From positions 43,871 to 107,870 of the forward strand of contig JBKQIY010000166.1 of the NCBI GenBank assembly GCA_052148155.1: a stretch of DNA of 64,000 bases. The letters are read 5' to 3'. This document shows positions 18,320-27,396 of the stretch, in pieces. Below the pieces are notes generated by a model. It did no database searches. It was not told the DNA's origin and saw only the letters and a program-made list of their open reading frames with translations. The translations under genes and the position numbers were made by a program. The stretch comes from JBBQER01 sp052148155. Lineage in GTDB: Bacteria > Actinomycetota > Acidimicrobiia > IMCC26256 > PALSA-610. How positions within the stretch are numbered: position 1 is the stretch's first letter; each line of letters opens with the position of its first letter.

Positions 18320-20242
18320 ATGGCGAGCTCTGGGCGGGGTCTTCGTCTCGGTTTTGTCGAACCCCACCTCCAACGGTTCGGTGGGATCCGACGGATGGTC
18401 GAATTTGCGAACCGTCTCGTCGCACGCGGCCACCGGGTCACGTTCTACCTGCCCGACGGTGCGGAGATGCGCTGCGGGTGGATGCGCTGCGACGCCGCGG
18501 TGAAGCCGATGACGGCCGGTTTCGGCGACGAGCTCGACGTGGTGTTGTTCAACCACGAACCGCAATGGCATCTCCTCGATCGTTTCGAGCGGGCCCGACG
18601 CCGGGCGTTCTACGCCCTGCACGACGGCCAGCTCTACGGCAAGGAAGGCAGCTGGGAAGCTGTGCGCGCCCCGGTCGACTTGCAGCTGGCCAACAGCAAC
18701 TGGACCGCAGACCAGATTTTCGCTTCGACCGGTCACCGTCCGACGGTGCAGCTCGGCGGGGTCAACCGCGACGTGTTCCGACCGTACCCGGGTCCGAAGC
18801 GGTATCGGCTGTTGTGCAGCGGCGAACAGCAACGCGCCTGGAAGGGGACCGACACCATCTTGGAGGCCGGTGAACTCCTCGGCATTCCCGTCGAACGTTA
18901 CGCCGGCAAGAACCTCGAACAGGCCGCGCTCGGCCGCGAGTACGCGACGGCACAGGTGTTCGCAGTCGGGAGCTGGTTCGAAGGGTTCTGCCAGCCGGGC
19001 CTGGAAGCGCTCGCATGCGCGGCGCCGCTCGTCACGACCGACAACGGCGGATGCCGCGAATACGCGATCGACGACGAAACCGCGCTCGTGGTGCCGTCCC
19101 GCGACGCGCCCGCGATGGCCGACGCGATTCGTCGGCTCCTCGACGACGACGCGTTGGCGTGCCGCCTCGTCGCGAACGGGCTCGATGTCGTCGCCCGCGA
19201 CTTCGACTGGGAGCGCCGCACCGACGAGTTCGAGATCGTCCTCGACGGCCTGAGCGCGCATCCGACGGCCGCGCCACCGCCGATGCGCCCGATCGCGCCG
19301 ACCGAACCCGAACTTTCGGTGGTGGTCCTCGCGTGGAACAACCTCCTGTACACCCAGCAGTTCGTCGACTCGGTTCGGCGGCACACCGACGTCCCCTACG
19401 AGCTTGTGATCGTCGACAACGGTTCGGAGTGGGAGGCCGCGAACTATGCGCGCGCGGCCGCGGATCGAGTCGTCCTCAACGACACCAACTTGGGCTTCGC
19501 GCGCGGGATGAATCAGGGCCTCGCCGCCGCGCGCGGAACTTACGTCGCGTTCTGCAACAACGACACGACCGTACCGGCCGGGTGGGCGGCGCATCTCGTG
19601 CAGAGCGCGCGCTGCCATCCGAACGCGGCGGTCGTCGTTCCGGCCGTGACCGCAACCCGCAATCCGGTGAACTTGCGTACCGAGGCCGGCACCGACGTCG
19701 AGGTGCTGGCGCCGTTCAGCGCGCCGCCGGCCGCGATCGTCTACGTGATGCCCGCGCAGACCGTGCGCCGGCTCGGAGCCTGGGGCGAGGAGTACGAGAT
19801 CGCGAGCGGCGAAGACGTCGACCTGTGCTTCAAAGCATGGGTCAACGATCTCGACGTCGTCTACGACCAACGCGCACTCGTCGCCCATGTCGGCAAGGGC
19901 ACCGCCTCCCATCTCGACGACTGGCAATCGTTATGGGCTCGGAACCGTCGCCGGTTCCTCGACAAATGGATGGGCGACGGCGACGTGCCACGCCTCGATA
20001 CCTGTGATCCGGCCCGCTTCGCGCGCAACCGCGAGACGTCGCGCGCGGTCGCAGGTTGGATGGACCGCTACTTCACGATGCGAGATCGCGAGGATCGCCG
20101 GCTTCGGCGTTTCTTCGCCAAGAACGGTCCGGTCCAGACCTATCTGTTCGGATGGGCGCACGCAGGATGGCGCCGGGTTCGGCCCCGGCTTCCGGCCCGG
20201 ATCGCGAACCGGTTGGGATCGGCGGCGCGTCGGGTCGAGTGA
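18320..20242 (+). CDS. two-domain glycosyltransferase, GT4 followed by GT2
   Basis: 640 residues from the ATG at 18320, placed by a TACCGT box 7 bases upstream; an ATG at 18296 would add 8 residues. Residues 1 to about 310 are GT4-like (FVEPHLQRFGGIRRMVEFA, GSWFEGFCQPGLEALACAAPLV). Residues from about 315 to 555 are GT2 (LSVVVLAWNN, IVDNGS, NLGFARGMNQG, the NND metal site and ASGEDVDLCFKA). The domain order is the reverse of the fusion at 1058-3187. It likely makes two successive linkages in the same glycan. Confidence 0.85.
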   Translation: MASSGRGLRLGFVEPHLQRFGGIRRMVEFANRLVARGHRVTFYLPDGAEMRCGWMRCDAAVKPMTAGFGDELDVVLFNHEPQWHLLDRFERARRRAFYALHDGQLYGKEGSWEAVRAPVDLQLANSNWTADQIFASTGHRPTVQLGGVNRDVFRPYPGPKRYRLLCSGEQQRAWKGTDTILEAGELLGIPVERYAGKNLEQAALGREYATAQVFAVGSWFEGFCQPGLEALACAAPLVTTDNGGCREYAIDDETALVVPSRDAPAMADAIRRLLDDDALACRLVANGLDVVARDFDWERRTDEFEIVLDGLSAHPTAAPPPMRPIAPTEPELSVVVLAWNNLLYTQQFVDSVRRHTDVPYELVIVDNGSEWEAANYARAAADRVVLNDTNLGFARGMNQGLAAARGTYVAFCNNDTTVPAGWAAHLVQSARCHPNAAVVVPAVTATRNPVNLRTEAGTDVEVLAPFSAPPAAIVYVMPAQTVRRLGAWGEEYEIASGEDVDLCFKAWVNDLDVVYDQRALVAHVGKGTASHLDDWQSLWARNRRRFLDKWMGDGDVPRLDTCDPARFARNRETSRAVAGWMDRYFTMRDREDRRLRRFFAKNGPVQTYLFGWAHAGWRRVRPRLPARIANRLGSAARRVE

Positions 20243-20270
20243 CCGACATCGGCATCCTGAGGCGTCGGCA

Positions 20271-21992
20271 TCACGAGGCGGCGGCGTCGGCGGCGCGTGT
20301 CGCACGAATGATCGACGGGGTCGCGCAGAGCTGGCCGTACACCGAAGGTTCGGCGGCCGTGCGGAACGTCACCGGCCGGACCGCGGTGAAGATCGATCCG
20401 GCCGGAGTGATCGCCCGGAACGGATATGTGTCGTAGGTTCCGCCCGTCACCGGCGCGAACTGGACTTTGCCGCTCGGTGCCCGCAGAACAAGTTGTTGTC
20501 CTTTCGCGAGGGTGAACAGGTGCTGGTGGGCGATGTCGACACAGAGGTCGTCGGGTGCGCGCCGGCCCGGCCCTTGTTCGAACGACAGACGCAAGGTGTC
20601 CATCGCTTCGTTGTCGGTCGAGATCGTCGACGGCTTCGGGATCCGTCCGCTCGCGGCGCCGCTGCGCAACCAACCGATCGTGACGAAATGCGCGAGCTCC
20701 TGTTCGGGCTTGACGCCGGCCGGCACCTCCTTGGCGGTCGGGACGTACGGCAACGACAGCATCATCTGCTTGTAGTCGACCTGGTTCGTGACGATCGGCT
20801 TGTTCATGTAGTTGAGGATCACGTTCAGGTTTCCGGGTATGCCGACCACGACCAACGCGACGACGACGACGGTCAGCTTGGGGAACCGTCGCATCACCGC
20901 ATCGGCGGCGACACCGAGCGCGGGCAAGATCATCGCCGCGACGAGGTGCAGATATCGGCTCTTTTCCTGGAACGTGCCGAGGCCGGCACGACCGAACCCG
21001 GTGATCGCCAGCAAGGCCAACGCGCCGGCCATCAACCCGACCGGCAGTGCCGCCTGGCGGCGAAATCCGCTCCAGTCGAGGGGCCGGTACGCGACGATCA
21101 GACCACCGACGAGCAACACCGCGAGCAGTGGACCGACCCCGCGGATATGTCCGATCGCGCCGAACGTCGCCGCGACGAACGTCCGAACGAAGCTGAGGAT
21201 CTGGCCGATGCCGGCGTGGTAGCCGGTAAAACCCAAATGGCCGATCGCGGCGTACCACGTGAGGTACACCGCCGCGAGGGGGACGGTGTGCACGAGCGCG
21301 AGGCGCCAGCCGCGCAACAACAGCACCGCGACCCCGACCGCGATGACCATCGCGACGCCGACGCCGGAACACATCAGCGCGCAACAACCCGCGGCGAGCG
21401 CGTAGCCGTCGCGTCGATCCACCTTTGTCATGTCGGGTCGGTCGTGCGTCGCGGCCAGCAACTGGATCAGGCCGAAGACGAGCGAACCGACGAGCGTCAT
21501 CTGGAACGGCAACACGATGTTCTGATAGCCGCTCCCGAAGAACACCAGCACGCACGCGACGATCGTCGCGGTCCACGGACGCACACCGACGCGGCGCATC
21601 ACCGTCCGTACCAGCAGCGCAGCTGCGAGATGCAAGACGACGATCACGACCTGGTACGGCAAGTAGCTGCGGAGCCCGAAGACCCACCACAGCGCACGGT
21701 AGGTGAGGACGGGGATCGTGACCCAGTGCTCGTTGTGGGCGCGGAACAGATCTCCGAGGTTGAACGCGGTCCGGTTCGCTAAGAAGTCCCACTCGTCGAG
21801 GTAGAACCACATTTGGCGCGAGATGGCCAGGTAGAACACGAAGGCCACGAACTCGGCGAGGAAGAACACCGTGAGCGCGGACGGTTCGGACGTCTGCGGC
21901 GGGCCGGGTTCGTCGGCGCGCAGACCTTCCCGATCCGGTTGTTCGTCAACCTCCGCGGGCGGTTCGGACGATCGCGACGACGCCTGCGACAT
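20271..21992 (-). CDS. multi-pass membrane protein, GT-C-like, paralogue of 7290-8915
   Basis: 573 residues from the ATG at 21992, preceded by GGAGAG; a GTG at 22007 is in frame just upstream. About 40 hydrophilic residues precede the first membrane segment. Next comes the acidic loop FYLDEWDFLANR, matching WADDWDFLAAR of the paralogue, and HWVTIPVLTYR. Around eleven hydrophobic segments follow, then a soluble tail. The loop suggests a GT-C transferase using a lipid-linked sugar. It is a single-gene unit, divergent from the Nudix gene. Confidence 0.65.
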   Translation of the reverse strand: MSQASSRSSEPPAEVDEQPDREGLRADEPGPPQTSEPSALTVFFLAEFVAFVFYLAISRQMWFYLDEWDFLANRTAFNLGDLFRAHNEHWVTIPVLTYRALWWVFGLRSYLPYQVVIVVLHLAAALLVRTVMRRVGVRPWTATIVACVLVFFGSGYQNIVLPFQMTLVGSLVFGLIQLLAATHDRPDMTKVDRRDGYALAAGCCALMCSGVGVAMVIAVGVAVLLLRGWRLALVHTVPLAAVYLTWYAAIGHLGFTGYHAGIGQILSFVRTFVAATFGAIGHIRGVGPLLAVLLVGGLIVAYRPLDWSGFRRQAALPVGLMAGALALLAITGFGRAGLGTFQEKSRYLHLVAAMILPALGVAADAVMRRFPKLTVVVVALVVVGIPGNLNVILNYMNKPIVTNQVDYKQMMLSLPYVPTAKEVPAGVKPEQELAHFVTIGWLRSGAASGRIPKPSTISTDNEAMDTLRLSFEQGPGRRAPDDLCVDIAHQHLFTLAKGQQLVLRAPSGKVQFAPVTGGTYDTYPFRAITPAGSIFTAVRPVTFRTAAEPSVYGQLCATPSIIRATRAADAAAS

Positions 21993-22068
21993 TGCTCTCC
22001 GATTCACGGGTAGGCGCGTACACGACCGCCCCGGAGGAGCGCGCCCCGCCCAGATCGTAATGGACGCC

Positions 22069-22074
22069 TACAGT
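22069..22074 (+). promoter_or_regulatory. -10 box (TACAGT) 7 bases before a start
   Basis: TACAGT ends 7 bases before the ATG at 22082, predicting a leaderless Nudix mRNA. Confidence 0.45.
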
Positions 22075-22081
22075 CCGGCGA

Positions 22082-22624
22082 ATGCGGTGGACGGTGCACG
22101 GCGAACGGAGCCTGTACGAAAGCGAGTGGCTCCGACTGGTGCTCGTCGACGTGGAGATCCCCGGAGGCGATCGTTTCGAACATCACGTCGTGCGGATGCC
22201 GAATCAGGCGGCCGGCACGATCGTGCGTGATCCCGACCGAGGCGTGTTGTTGCTGTGGCGTCATCGGTTCATCACCGACACGTGGGGTTGGGAGATCCCC
22301 GCCGGCCGCATCGATCCCGGCGAAACCCCTCCCGCCGCCGCGGCTCGAGAAACGCTCGAGGAAACCGGGTGGCAGCCCGCGTCGTTGCGGCCGCTCCTAC
22401 GCTTCCAGCCGACCAACGGACTGTCGGATCAGGTCTTTCACATCTTCGTCGCTGACGGCGCGACCCGGCTCGGCGAACCGAGCGATCCAGGTGAGTCCGA
22501 ACGTGTCGAGTGGGTAACCGTCGCGGATCTTCGTCGAATCGTGCAGGACGGCCAGATGCTCGACGGCCTTTCGCTGACCGCCGTGCTCTACGCGTTGGCG
22601 TTCGGCCCGCTCACATCACCCTGA
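22082..22624 (+). CDS. Nudix hydrolase, ADP-ribose pyrophosphatase type
   Basis: 180 residues. The Nudix box spans residues 75-97 and fits Gx5Ex7REUxEExGU (GRIDPGE then ARETLEETGW). Its RE and EE pairs bind the catalytic metals. The preceding GWEIPAGR stretch and the overall size match ADP-ribose or nucleotide-sugar pyrophosphatases. In this cluster it could recycle nucleotide sugars, but a general housekeeping role is equally likely. Single-gene unit with a leaderless-type promoter. Confidence 0.85.
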   Translation: MRWTVHGERSLYESEWLRLVLVDVEIPGGDRFEHHVVRMPNQAAGTIVRDPDRGVLLLWRHRFITDTWGWEIPAGRIDPGETPPAAAARETLEETGWQPASLRPLLRFQPTNGLSDQVFHIFVADGATRLGEPSDPGESERVEWVTVADLRRIVQDGQMLDGLSLTAVLYALAFGPLTSP

Positions 22625-22656
22625 ACGACGAGCCGCGGCCCGGGACGAACCCGCGA

Positions 22657-22685
22657 CCCGACGCCGGCCAACACTGCGCGTCGGG
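22657..22685. terminator. candidate bidirectional terminator hairpin
   Basis: CCCGACGC at 22657-22664 pairs perfectly with GCGTCGGG at 22678-22685 around a 13-base loop. It lies between the convergent Nudix and dehydratase-aminotransferase genes. No U tract follows on the plus strand. Confidence 0.4.
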
Positions 22686-22701
22686 CCTTGACCGAAGGTG
22701 A

Positions 22702-25700
22702 TCAGTCGAGCTCGAACATGCGTGCGTCGACTTCGGCGATCGTCGACACGTACGCGTCGAGTTCGACCGCGTGTTCGTGCGCGGCACGGACGATCTCGCA
22801 GACCTGCTCGACGTGGCCGTCGCTCAAGTCAGGGTAGACGGGGAGCGACAGCACGCTCGACGCGACCGCGTCGGTGACGGGAAGACGCCGGTACTCGAGG
22901 TGCTCGTAGGTGCGCTGGCGGTGCACCGGCGGATCGAAATACTTGCGGGTGTCGACCCCTTCGGCCAGCAGCGCCAACGCGAGGCCGTCCCGGGAGACGC
23001 CGAAGGTGTCAGCGTCGACCCTGATCGTCAGGTCCTTGAACGTACTCGTGTCCCGCGCGGAGATGGTCTGAAGCTCGATGCCGGGCACGTCGGCGAGGTA
23101 GTCGCGGTACAGGCCCGCGAGGTAGCCGCGGCGTTCGAGCAGCTCGTCGAACCGGGCGAGGGACTCGAGCGCCATCGCCGCGTGGAACTCGGACATGCGG
23201 GCGTTCAGTCCGGCGAAGCGAGTGTCGTAGTCGCCCGGGTTGCCGTAGTCGCGGCCGATGCGCAACGTTTCGGCGAGGACCGGGTCGTTGGTTGCCACCA
23301 GTCCGCCCTCGCCGGCGACGAGCGGTTTCGTGGGGGTCAGGCTGAAGACTTCGGCGTTGCCGAACGAGCCGACCGGCACCCGATCGACGTAGGCACCCAA
23401 TGCGTGCGCAGCATCGAACACGAGGGGGACGCCGTGCGTCCGAGCGAGGTCTTCGAGCTCGCGCACGTTGCAGGGCGCACCGAACATGTGGGTCGCCATG
23501 ATCGCGCTGGCGTTGGCGAGCTGGCGCGACGTGTCGGCGAGATCGATCTGGAACGACCGCGACGAACACTCGACGAATCGTGGGCTGCGTCCATTCCACA
23601 TGACTGCATGCGCCGACGCCGAGAACGTGAAGCTCGGCACCACGACCGGGCCGGGACGACCGTTTGTGAGCGCCTGCACCACGAGCATCAGACCGGACGT
23701 GCACGAACTGACCGCGACGACATGCGAAACGTGGAGGCGTTCGGCGATGCGGTGCTCGAGTTCGGCGACGAGCGGCCCGTTGGTGAGCATGCCCTGCTTG
23801 TACGACGGTTCGAGACGGCGCATCACACGCTCGAGCGGCGGTCGCGCTGGCCGCACGAACGGCAGGCCTGGCGCGAAGACGGGCTTGCCGCCGAGCAGCG
23901 CGGGCAGGCGCGGTCCGCCGGCCGCGTCGAGGGCAGTCAGGTCGATGGTCACGACCGGCGGGAGCGGCGCCACGTCGTGGGCCATCGCCGGTTCGAACAC
24001 CCGGTCGCCTTCGAGGTGACATTCGATGCCGCACTCGGTGAGCATCTGGTCGAGGAGGCCGACGATCACCGGCTCGTGTGAACCGCTACAGCAGCGTCGC
24101 CACACGTCGAGGAAGTAGGCGAGTCTCGCCCGATCGGTCGGAACTTTCGGCGTGAGGCTGCGGATCGACGGGTGCCATGTCGGTTCGACAGTTTCGGCGT
24201 CATCGTGCAGGTACTCGTGGAGCCGCTCGCCCGGCCGGGTACCGACGATCTCTATTTTGATGTCGGCGTCGGGACGGTGGCCGGCCAGGCGGATCATCTG
24301 ACGTGCAAGTTCGATGATCTTGACCGGCTGACCCATCTCGAGCTCGAAGACTTTGCGTTTGTCGGCCATGGCGCCGGCCTGCAGCACCAGGCTGACGGCT
24401 TCGGGGATCGTCATGAAGTACCGCGTCATCTCAGGGTCGGTCACGGTGACCGGTCCACCTTCGACGATCTGGCGGAAGAAGGTCGGCACCACACTGCCGC
24501 GACTGCCGAGCACGTTGCCGAAACGCACCGCCGCGAACGGCAGCTCGTGCTCGTTCCCGATCGACAGCACCGCCAGCTCAGCGACCCGCTTGCTCGCCCC
24601 CATGATCGAGCAGGGATCGGCGGCTTTGTCGGTGGAGATGTGCACGAGCCGGCAACGGTGATCCGCGGCGACCTGCGCGAGCGTCCACGTCCCCAACACG
24701 TTGGTCTGGATCGCTTCGGACGGGTGCGACTCGAGGATCGGCACATGCTTGTGCGCGGCGGCGTGGAACACGACGTCGGGCTCGTGGCGTTCGAAGATCT
24801 CGCGCAAGCGGGCCTCGTCGCGGATGTCGGCCAGGATCGGCTCGGCCTTGTCGAGGGAGGCGACAACCTCGAACAGGAGACTGTCGTCGCGGTCGAGGAG
24901 CAACAGCCGCGCTGGGCGATACTGCGCGATCTGGCGGGCGATTTCGCTGCCGATCGATCCGCCCGCGCCGGTCACGAGGACGTTCGCGCCTTCGAGGTAG
25001 TCCGCGATGTCGCTCGGGTCGACCGGTGCGTGCTCTCGTCCGAGCAGGTCGGTGAGGTCGAGGTCGCGCAAGCTGTTGAGGAGCGGTTCGCCGTCTGAGT
25101 CCGAGCGGCCACTGAGCACCTTGACCTGCGCGTCGGTTTTCAACGCGCGGGCCTCGATGTCGCCGCGCCGTTCGCGTGACGCCTCAGGAAGCGCGATGAC
25201 CACGCGGTCGACACGCTCGCGCGTGCAGACCGCTTCGAGGTCTTCGGTCGTTCCGAGGACGCGTATCCCGCGTACGGAACGACCCACGATCTGTGCGTCG
25301 TCGTCGACGAAACCGACCACGACCGAATCGCCGAACGTTCGCGATCCGAGTTCCAACGCCAATGCGACACCGGCGTCGGTCGTTCCGACGATCAAGGTGC
25401 GCAGACGTGTCGTTTTGCCGTTGCGTTGACGTTCGAGCGCGAACAGGCGGGCTTGGAACCGGATCCCGCCACAGCCGAGCAGAATCAGCAGCGCCGCCAC
25501 CGGAGGCGCGGTGAGGATCGGCAACGTCATGTGTTGGATGTCGGCGAACCATGCGAGCACGAACGTCGACGCGAAGATGCCCGTCGACACCGCGGCGACG
25601 ACCCGGACCGCCTCTTCCACCGACGCGTAACGCCACACCGGTCCGTACAGTCCCATCACCTGGTTGACGAACAGCTGGGTCACGATCGGGATCAACAGGT

Positions 25701-25839
25701 ACGGGATGAAGCCGCGTATACCGAACGGCGCGTCTCCGCCGAAACCCAAGAGAAAGGCGAGCAGCCAGCCCGCGCCGATGACACCAAAATCCAGGACTCG
25801 CAGACTGGTGGTGCCGCGTCCTTGAGCAACGCCGTACAC
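22702..25839 (-). CDS. fused nucleotide-sugar 4,6-dehydratase (PglF/CapD type) and PLP aminotransferase (DegT/PglE type)
   Basis: About 1045 residues from the GTG at 25839. Frames upstream stay open to 26091, but their third positions are poor in G/C and include a run of eight G, so they look non-coding. Residues 14-124 hold four membrane segments. Residues 145-600 are the PglF/CapD part, with the NAD loop TGAGGSIG near 290-297, STDKAADP, and MGASK at 413-417, where this family has Met in place of the usual Tyr. After a linker near 616-670 comes a DegT/DnrJ/EryC1/StrS aminotransferase with FDAAH and the PLP lysine about 838 in TPTKPL. Together the halves would turn a UDP-GlcNAc-like substrate into a 4-amino-4,6-dideoxy sugar. 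Confidence 0.85.
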   Translation of the reverse strand: MYGVAQGRGTTSLRVLDFGVIGAGWLLAFLLGFGGDAPFGIRGFIPYLLIPIVTQLFVNQVMGLYGPVWRYASVEEAVRVVAAVSTGIFASTFVLAWFADIQHMTLPILTAPPVAALLILLGCGGIRFQARLFALERQRNGKTTRLRTLIVGTTDAGVALALELGSRTFGDSVVVGFVDDDAQIVGRSVRGIRVLGTTEDLEAVCTRERVDRVVIALPEASRERRGDIEARALKTDAQVKVLSGRSDSDGEPLLNSLRDLDLTDLLGREHAPVDPSDIADYLEGANVLVTGAGGSIGSEIARQIAQYRPARLLLLDRDDSLLFEVVASLDKAEPILADIRDEARLREIFERHEPDVVFHAAAHKHVPILESHPSEAIQTNVLGTWTLAQVAADHRCRLVHISTDKAADPCSIMGASKRVAELAVLSIGNEHELPFAAVRFGNVLGSRGSVVPTFFRQIVEGGPVTVTDPEMTRYFMTIPEAVSLVLQAGAMADKRKVFELEMGQPVKIIELARQMIRLAGHRPDADIKIEIVGTRPGERLHEYLHDDAETVEPTWHPSIRSLTPKVPTDRARLAYFLDVWRRCCSGSHEPVIVGLLDQMLTECGIECHLEGDRVFEPAMAHDVAPLPPVVTIDLTALDAAGGPRLPALLGGKPVFAPGLPFVRPARPPLERVMRRLEPSYKQGMLTNGPLVAELEHRIAERLHVSHVVAVSSCTSGLMLVVQALTNGRPGPVVVPSFTFSASAHAVMWNGRSPRFVECSSRSFQIDLADTSRQLANASAIMATHMFGAPCNVRELEDLARTHGVPLVFDAAHALGAYVDRVPVGSFGNAEVFSLTPTKPLVAGEGGLVATNDPVLAETLRIGRDYGNPGDYDTRFAGLNARMSEFHAAMALESLARFDELLERRGYLAGLYRDYLADVPGIELQTISARDTSTFKDLTIRVDADTFGVSRDGLALALLAEGVDTRKYFDPPVHRQRTYEHLEYRRLPVTDAVASSVLSLPVYPDLSDGHVEQVCEIVRAAHEHAVELDAYVSTIAEVDARMFELD

Positions 25840-26141
25840 GGAGCGTGCGAACCGGTGAGGATCCGATGTCGCGTTCGGTCCCTCGCTCAGCGGCGCTGTC
25901 GAGAATCGACCCACCCCCGTACCCCCCCCGCCCCGCGTGCCAGGCCTCGAGCCAGATCCGTCCGGCCTGCCATCACAAATCTTGGCGCGGTCGGCGCCGA
26001 GCGTCAACCAAGAGAAACGCGCAGCGCGCGAGTCTTCCGGGTCCTTATGTGTGGAATGTGACATGCTCGCGCCGCCTGCCAGGCATGACAACCGGCCGTT
26101 GTCGAGTGGGCCGAATGAACCATGTCCGCGACTGGTTTCGG
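25840..26141 (-). promoter_or_regulatory. leader and promoter region of the dehydratase-aminotransferase gene
   Basis: About 300 bases between two minus-strand genes. On the minus strand TTGACG (26007-26002), an 18-base spacer and AAGATT (25983-25978) form a sigma70-like promoter, putting the transcript start near 25971 and a leader of about 130 bases before the GTG. A G-run is at about 25921-25932. If translation starts further upstream (ATG 26064 or TTG 26091), part of this stretch would be coding. Confidence 0.35.
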
Positions 26142-27272
26142 TTAAACGTCCGGTCGGTCGGACCGACGAACGAGGTCGGTCAGCCGCTCGTCGTAGATGG
26201 CGGCGGCGTGGCTCGACGCAAAGCGCACCGACTCGCGGCGTGCCCGCTCGCCGAGCTGTTGTCGCCGCGGCCGATCCCGCAAGAGCTGCACGACCCGCGC
26301 CGCGAGCTGGTCAGGGTCGATCGCGTCGATGACCACTCCGGTTTCGCCGTCGTCGATCAACTCGCGGACGCCTCCGACGGGTACGGTGACGATCGCACAG
26401 CCGGCCATCTGGGCCTCGATCAGCACCCCGGGCAGACCTTCGGAGTCGCTCGTAAGGATGAAGACATCGACCGCGCCGAGGATCTGCGCGATGTCGTCCC
26501 GGTGGCCGAGCACATGTACGGAGCCAGCCAGTCCGCGTGCGGTGACGTCACGCACGAACTGGGTCCGGAGCGGCCCGTCACCGGCGACGACGAGATGTGC
26601 CGATTCGCCGAGCTCGTGGACCGCCGCCAACGTGTCGAGCGCCCGATCGGGCCGTTTTTGGCCGATGAGATGACCGACGAAGCCGATCATTGCGACGTCG
26701 CTCGCGATCGCGAGCTCCTCGCGGAGGTTGCGGGCCGCGACATCGCGATCCACCGTCATGAACGGTGCCGGATCCCGGAAATTTGGGATCACCCAGATCG
26801 GTCCGGTGAAGCCGAGCCGACGGAGCTCGTCGCCGAGGTCGTCGGTGAGGGCGACCGCCGCATCGACACGGCGGACGACCGCACGCCAGCGGAGCTGTCG
26901 CACCGGTCGCCGCATCTGGGGCGGGAACCCGAGAATGCGTTGCCACACGATCAACGGGCGACCGCGCCGGCGTGCGAGCACCGCGGCCTCGACGGCACGG
27001 CCGCCGTGCGCGATGACCACCTCGGCGGATTCGGTCACGAGTCGCTGTCGTAGCGCCCGGCCGGCGAGGACGACGGTCCGGGCACCACCGTCGCGGCGGC
27101 GGGTCAGCGGCGGCAGCTCACCGTCTTGGGTGCCGTCGAAACCGAGTCCTAGCGCGAACACTCGGCTGGTATGACCGACCCGGTCGAGCTCGCGTGCGAG
27201 CTCCAACGCGACGAGTTCCGCGCCGCGACGTTGACTGCGGCTGACCAGGTGCACGATGCGCACGGACGTCAT
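26142..27272 (-). CDS. glycosyltransferase family 4
   Basis: 376 residues from the ATG at 27272 (MTSVRIVHL); 11 further codons upstream are open but carry no signal. GT-B fold with VHLVSRSQRRGAELVALEL, IGFVGHLIGQKRPDRAL at the C-domain entry and TSDSEGLPGVLIEAQMAGCAIV as the donor-site motif. Divergent from the next GT4 gene, with 124 bases between starts. It is upstream of the dehydratase-aminotransferase gene on the same strand, so the enzyme may use the sugar that gene makes (inference). Confidence 0.88.
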   Translation of the reverse strand: MTSVRIVHLVSRSQRRGAELVALELARELDRVGHTSRVFALGLGFDGTQDGELPPLTRRRDGGARTVVLAGRALRQRLVTESAEVVIAHGGRAVEAAVLARRRGRPLIVWQRILGFPPQMRRPVRQLRWRAVVRRVDAAVALTDDLGDELRRLGFTGPIWVIPNFRDPAPFMTVDRDVAARNLREELAIASDVAMIGFVGHLIGQKRPDRALDTLAAVHELGESAHLVVAGDGPLRTQFVRDVTARGLAGSVHVLGHRDDIAQILGAVDVFILTSDSEGLPGVLIEAQMAGCAIVTVPVGGVRELIDDGETGVVIDAIDPDQLAARVVQLLRDRPRRQQLGERARRESVRFASSHAAAIYDERLTDLVRRSDRPDV

Positions 27273-27396
27273 CGTGCCACCGCCATCAGGCTCCGGACCG
27301 CACAACGCAGGCCGTCCCGGTCGCGGCCGACGGCGACGCTGCGAGCGGACCGGACCGCATCGGTGTCTAGGTGGGGGCCGCTACCGTGCATCGACC

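Noticed and set aside
25840..26091. 84-residue N-terminal extension of the dehydratase-aminotransferase
   Set aside because: Third codon positions are unusually A/T-rich, it contains a run of eight G, and it spans a promoter-like pair; kept only as an alternative.
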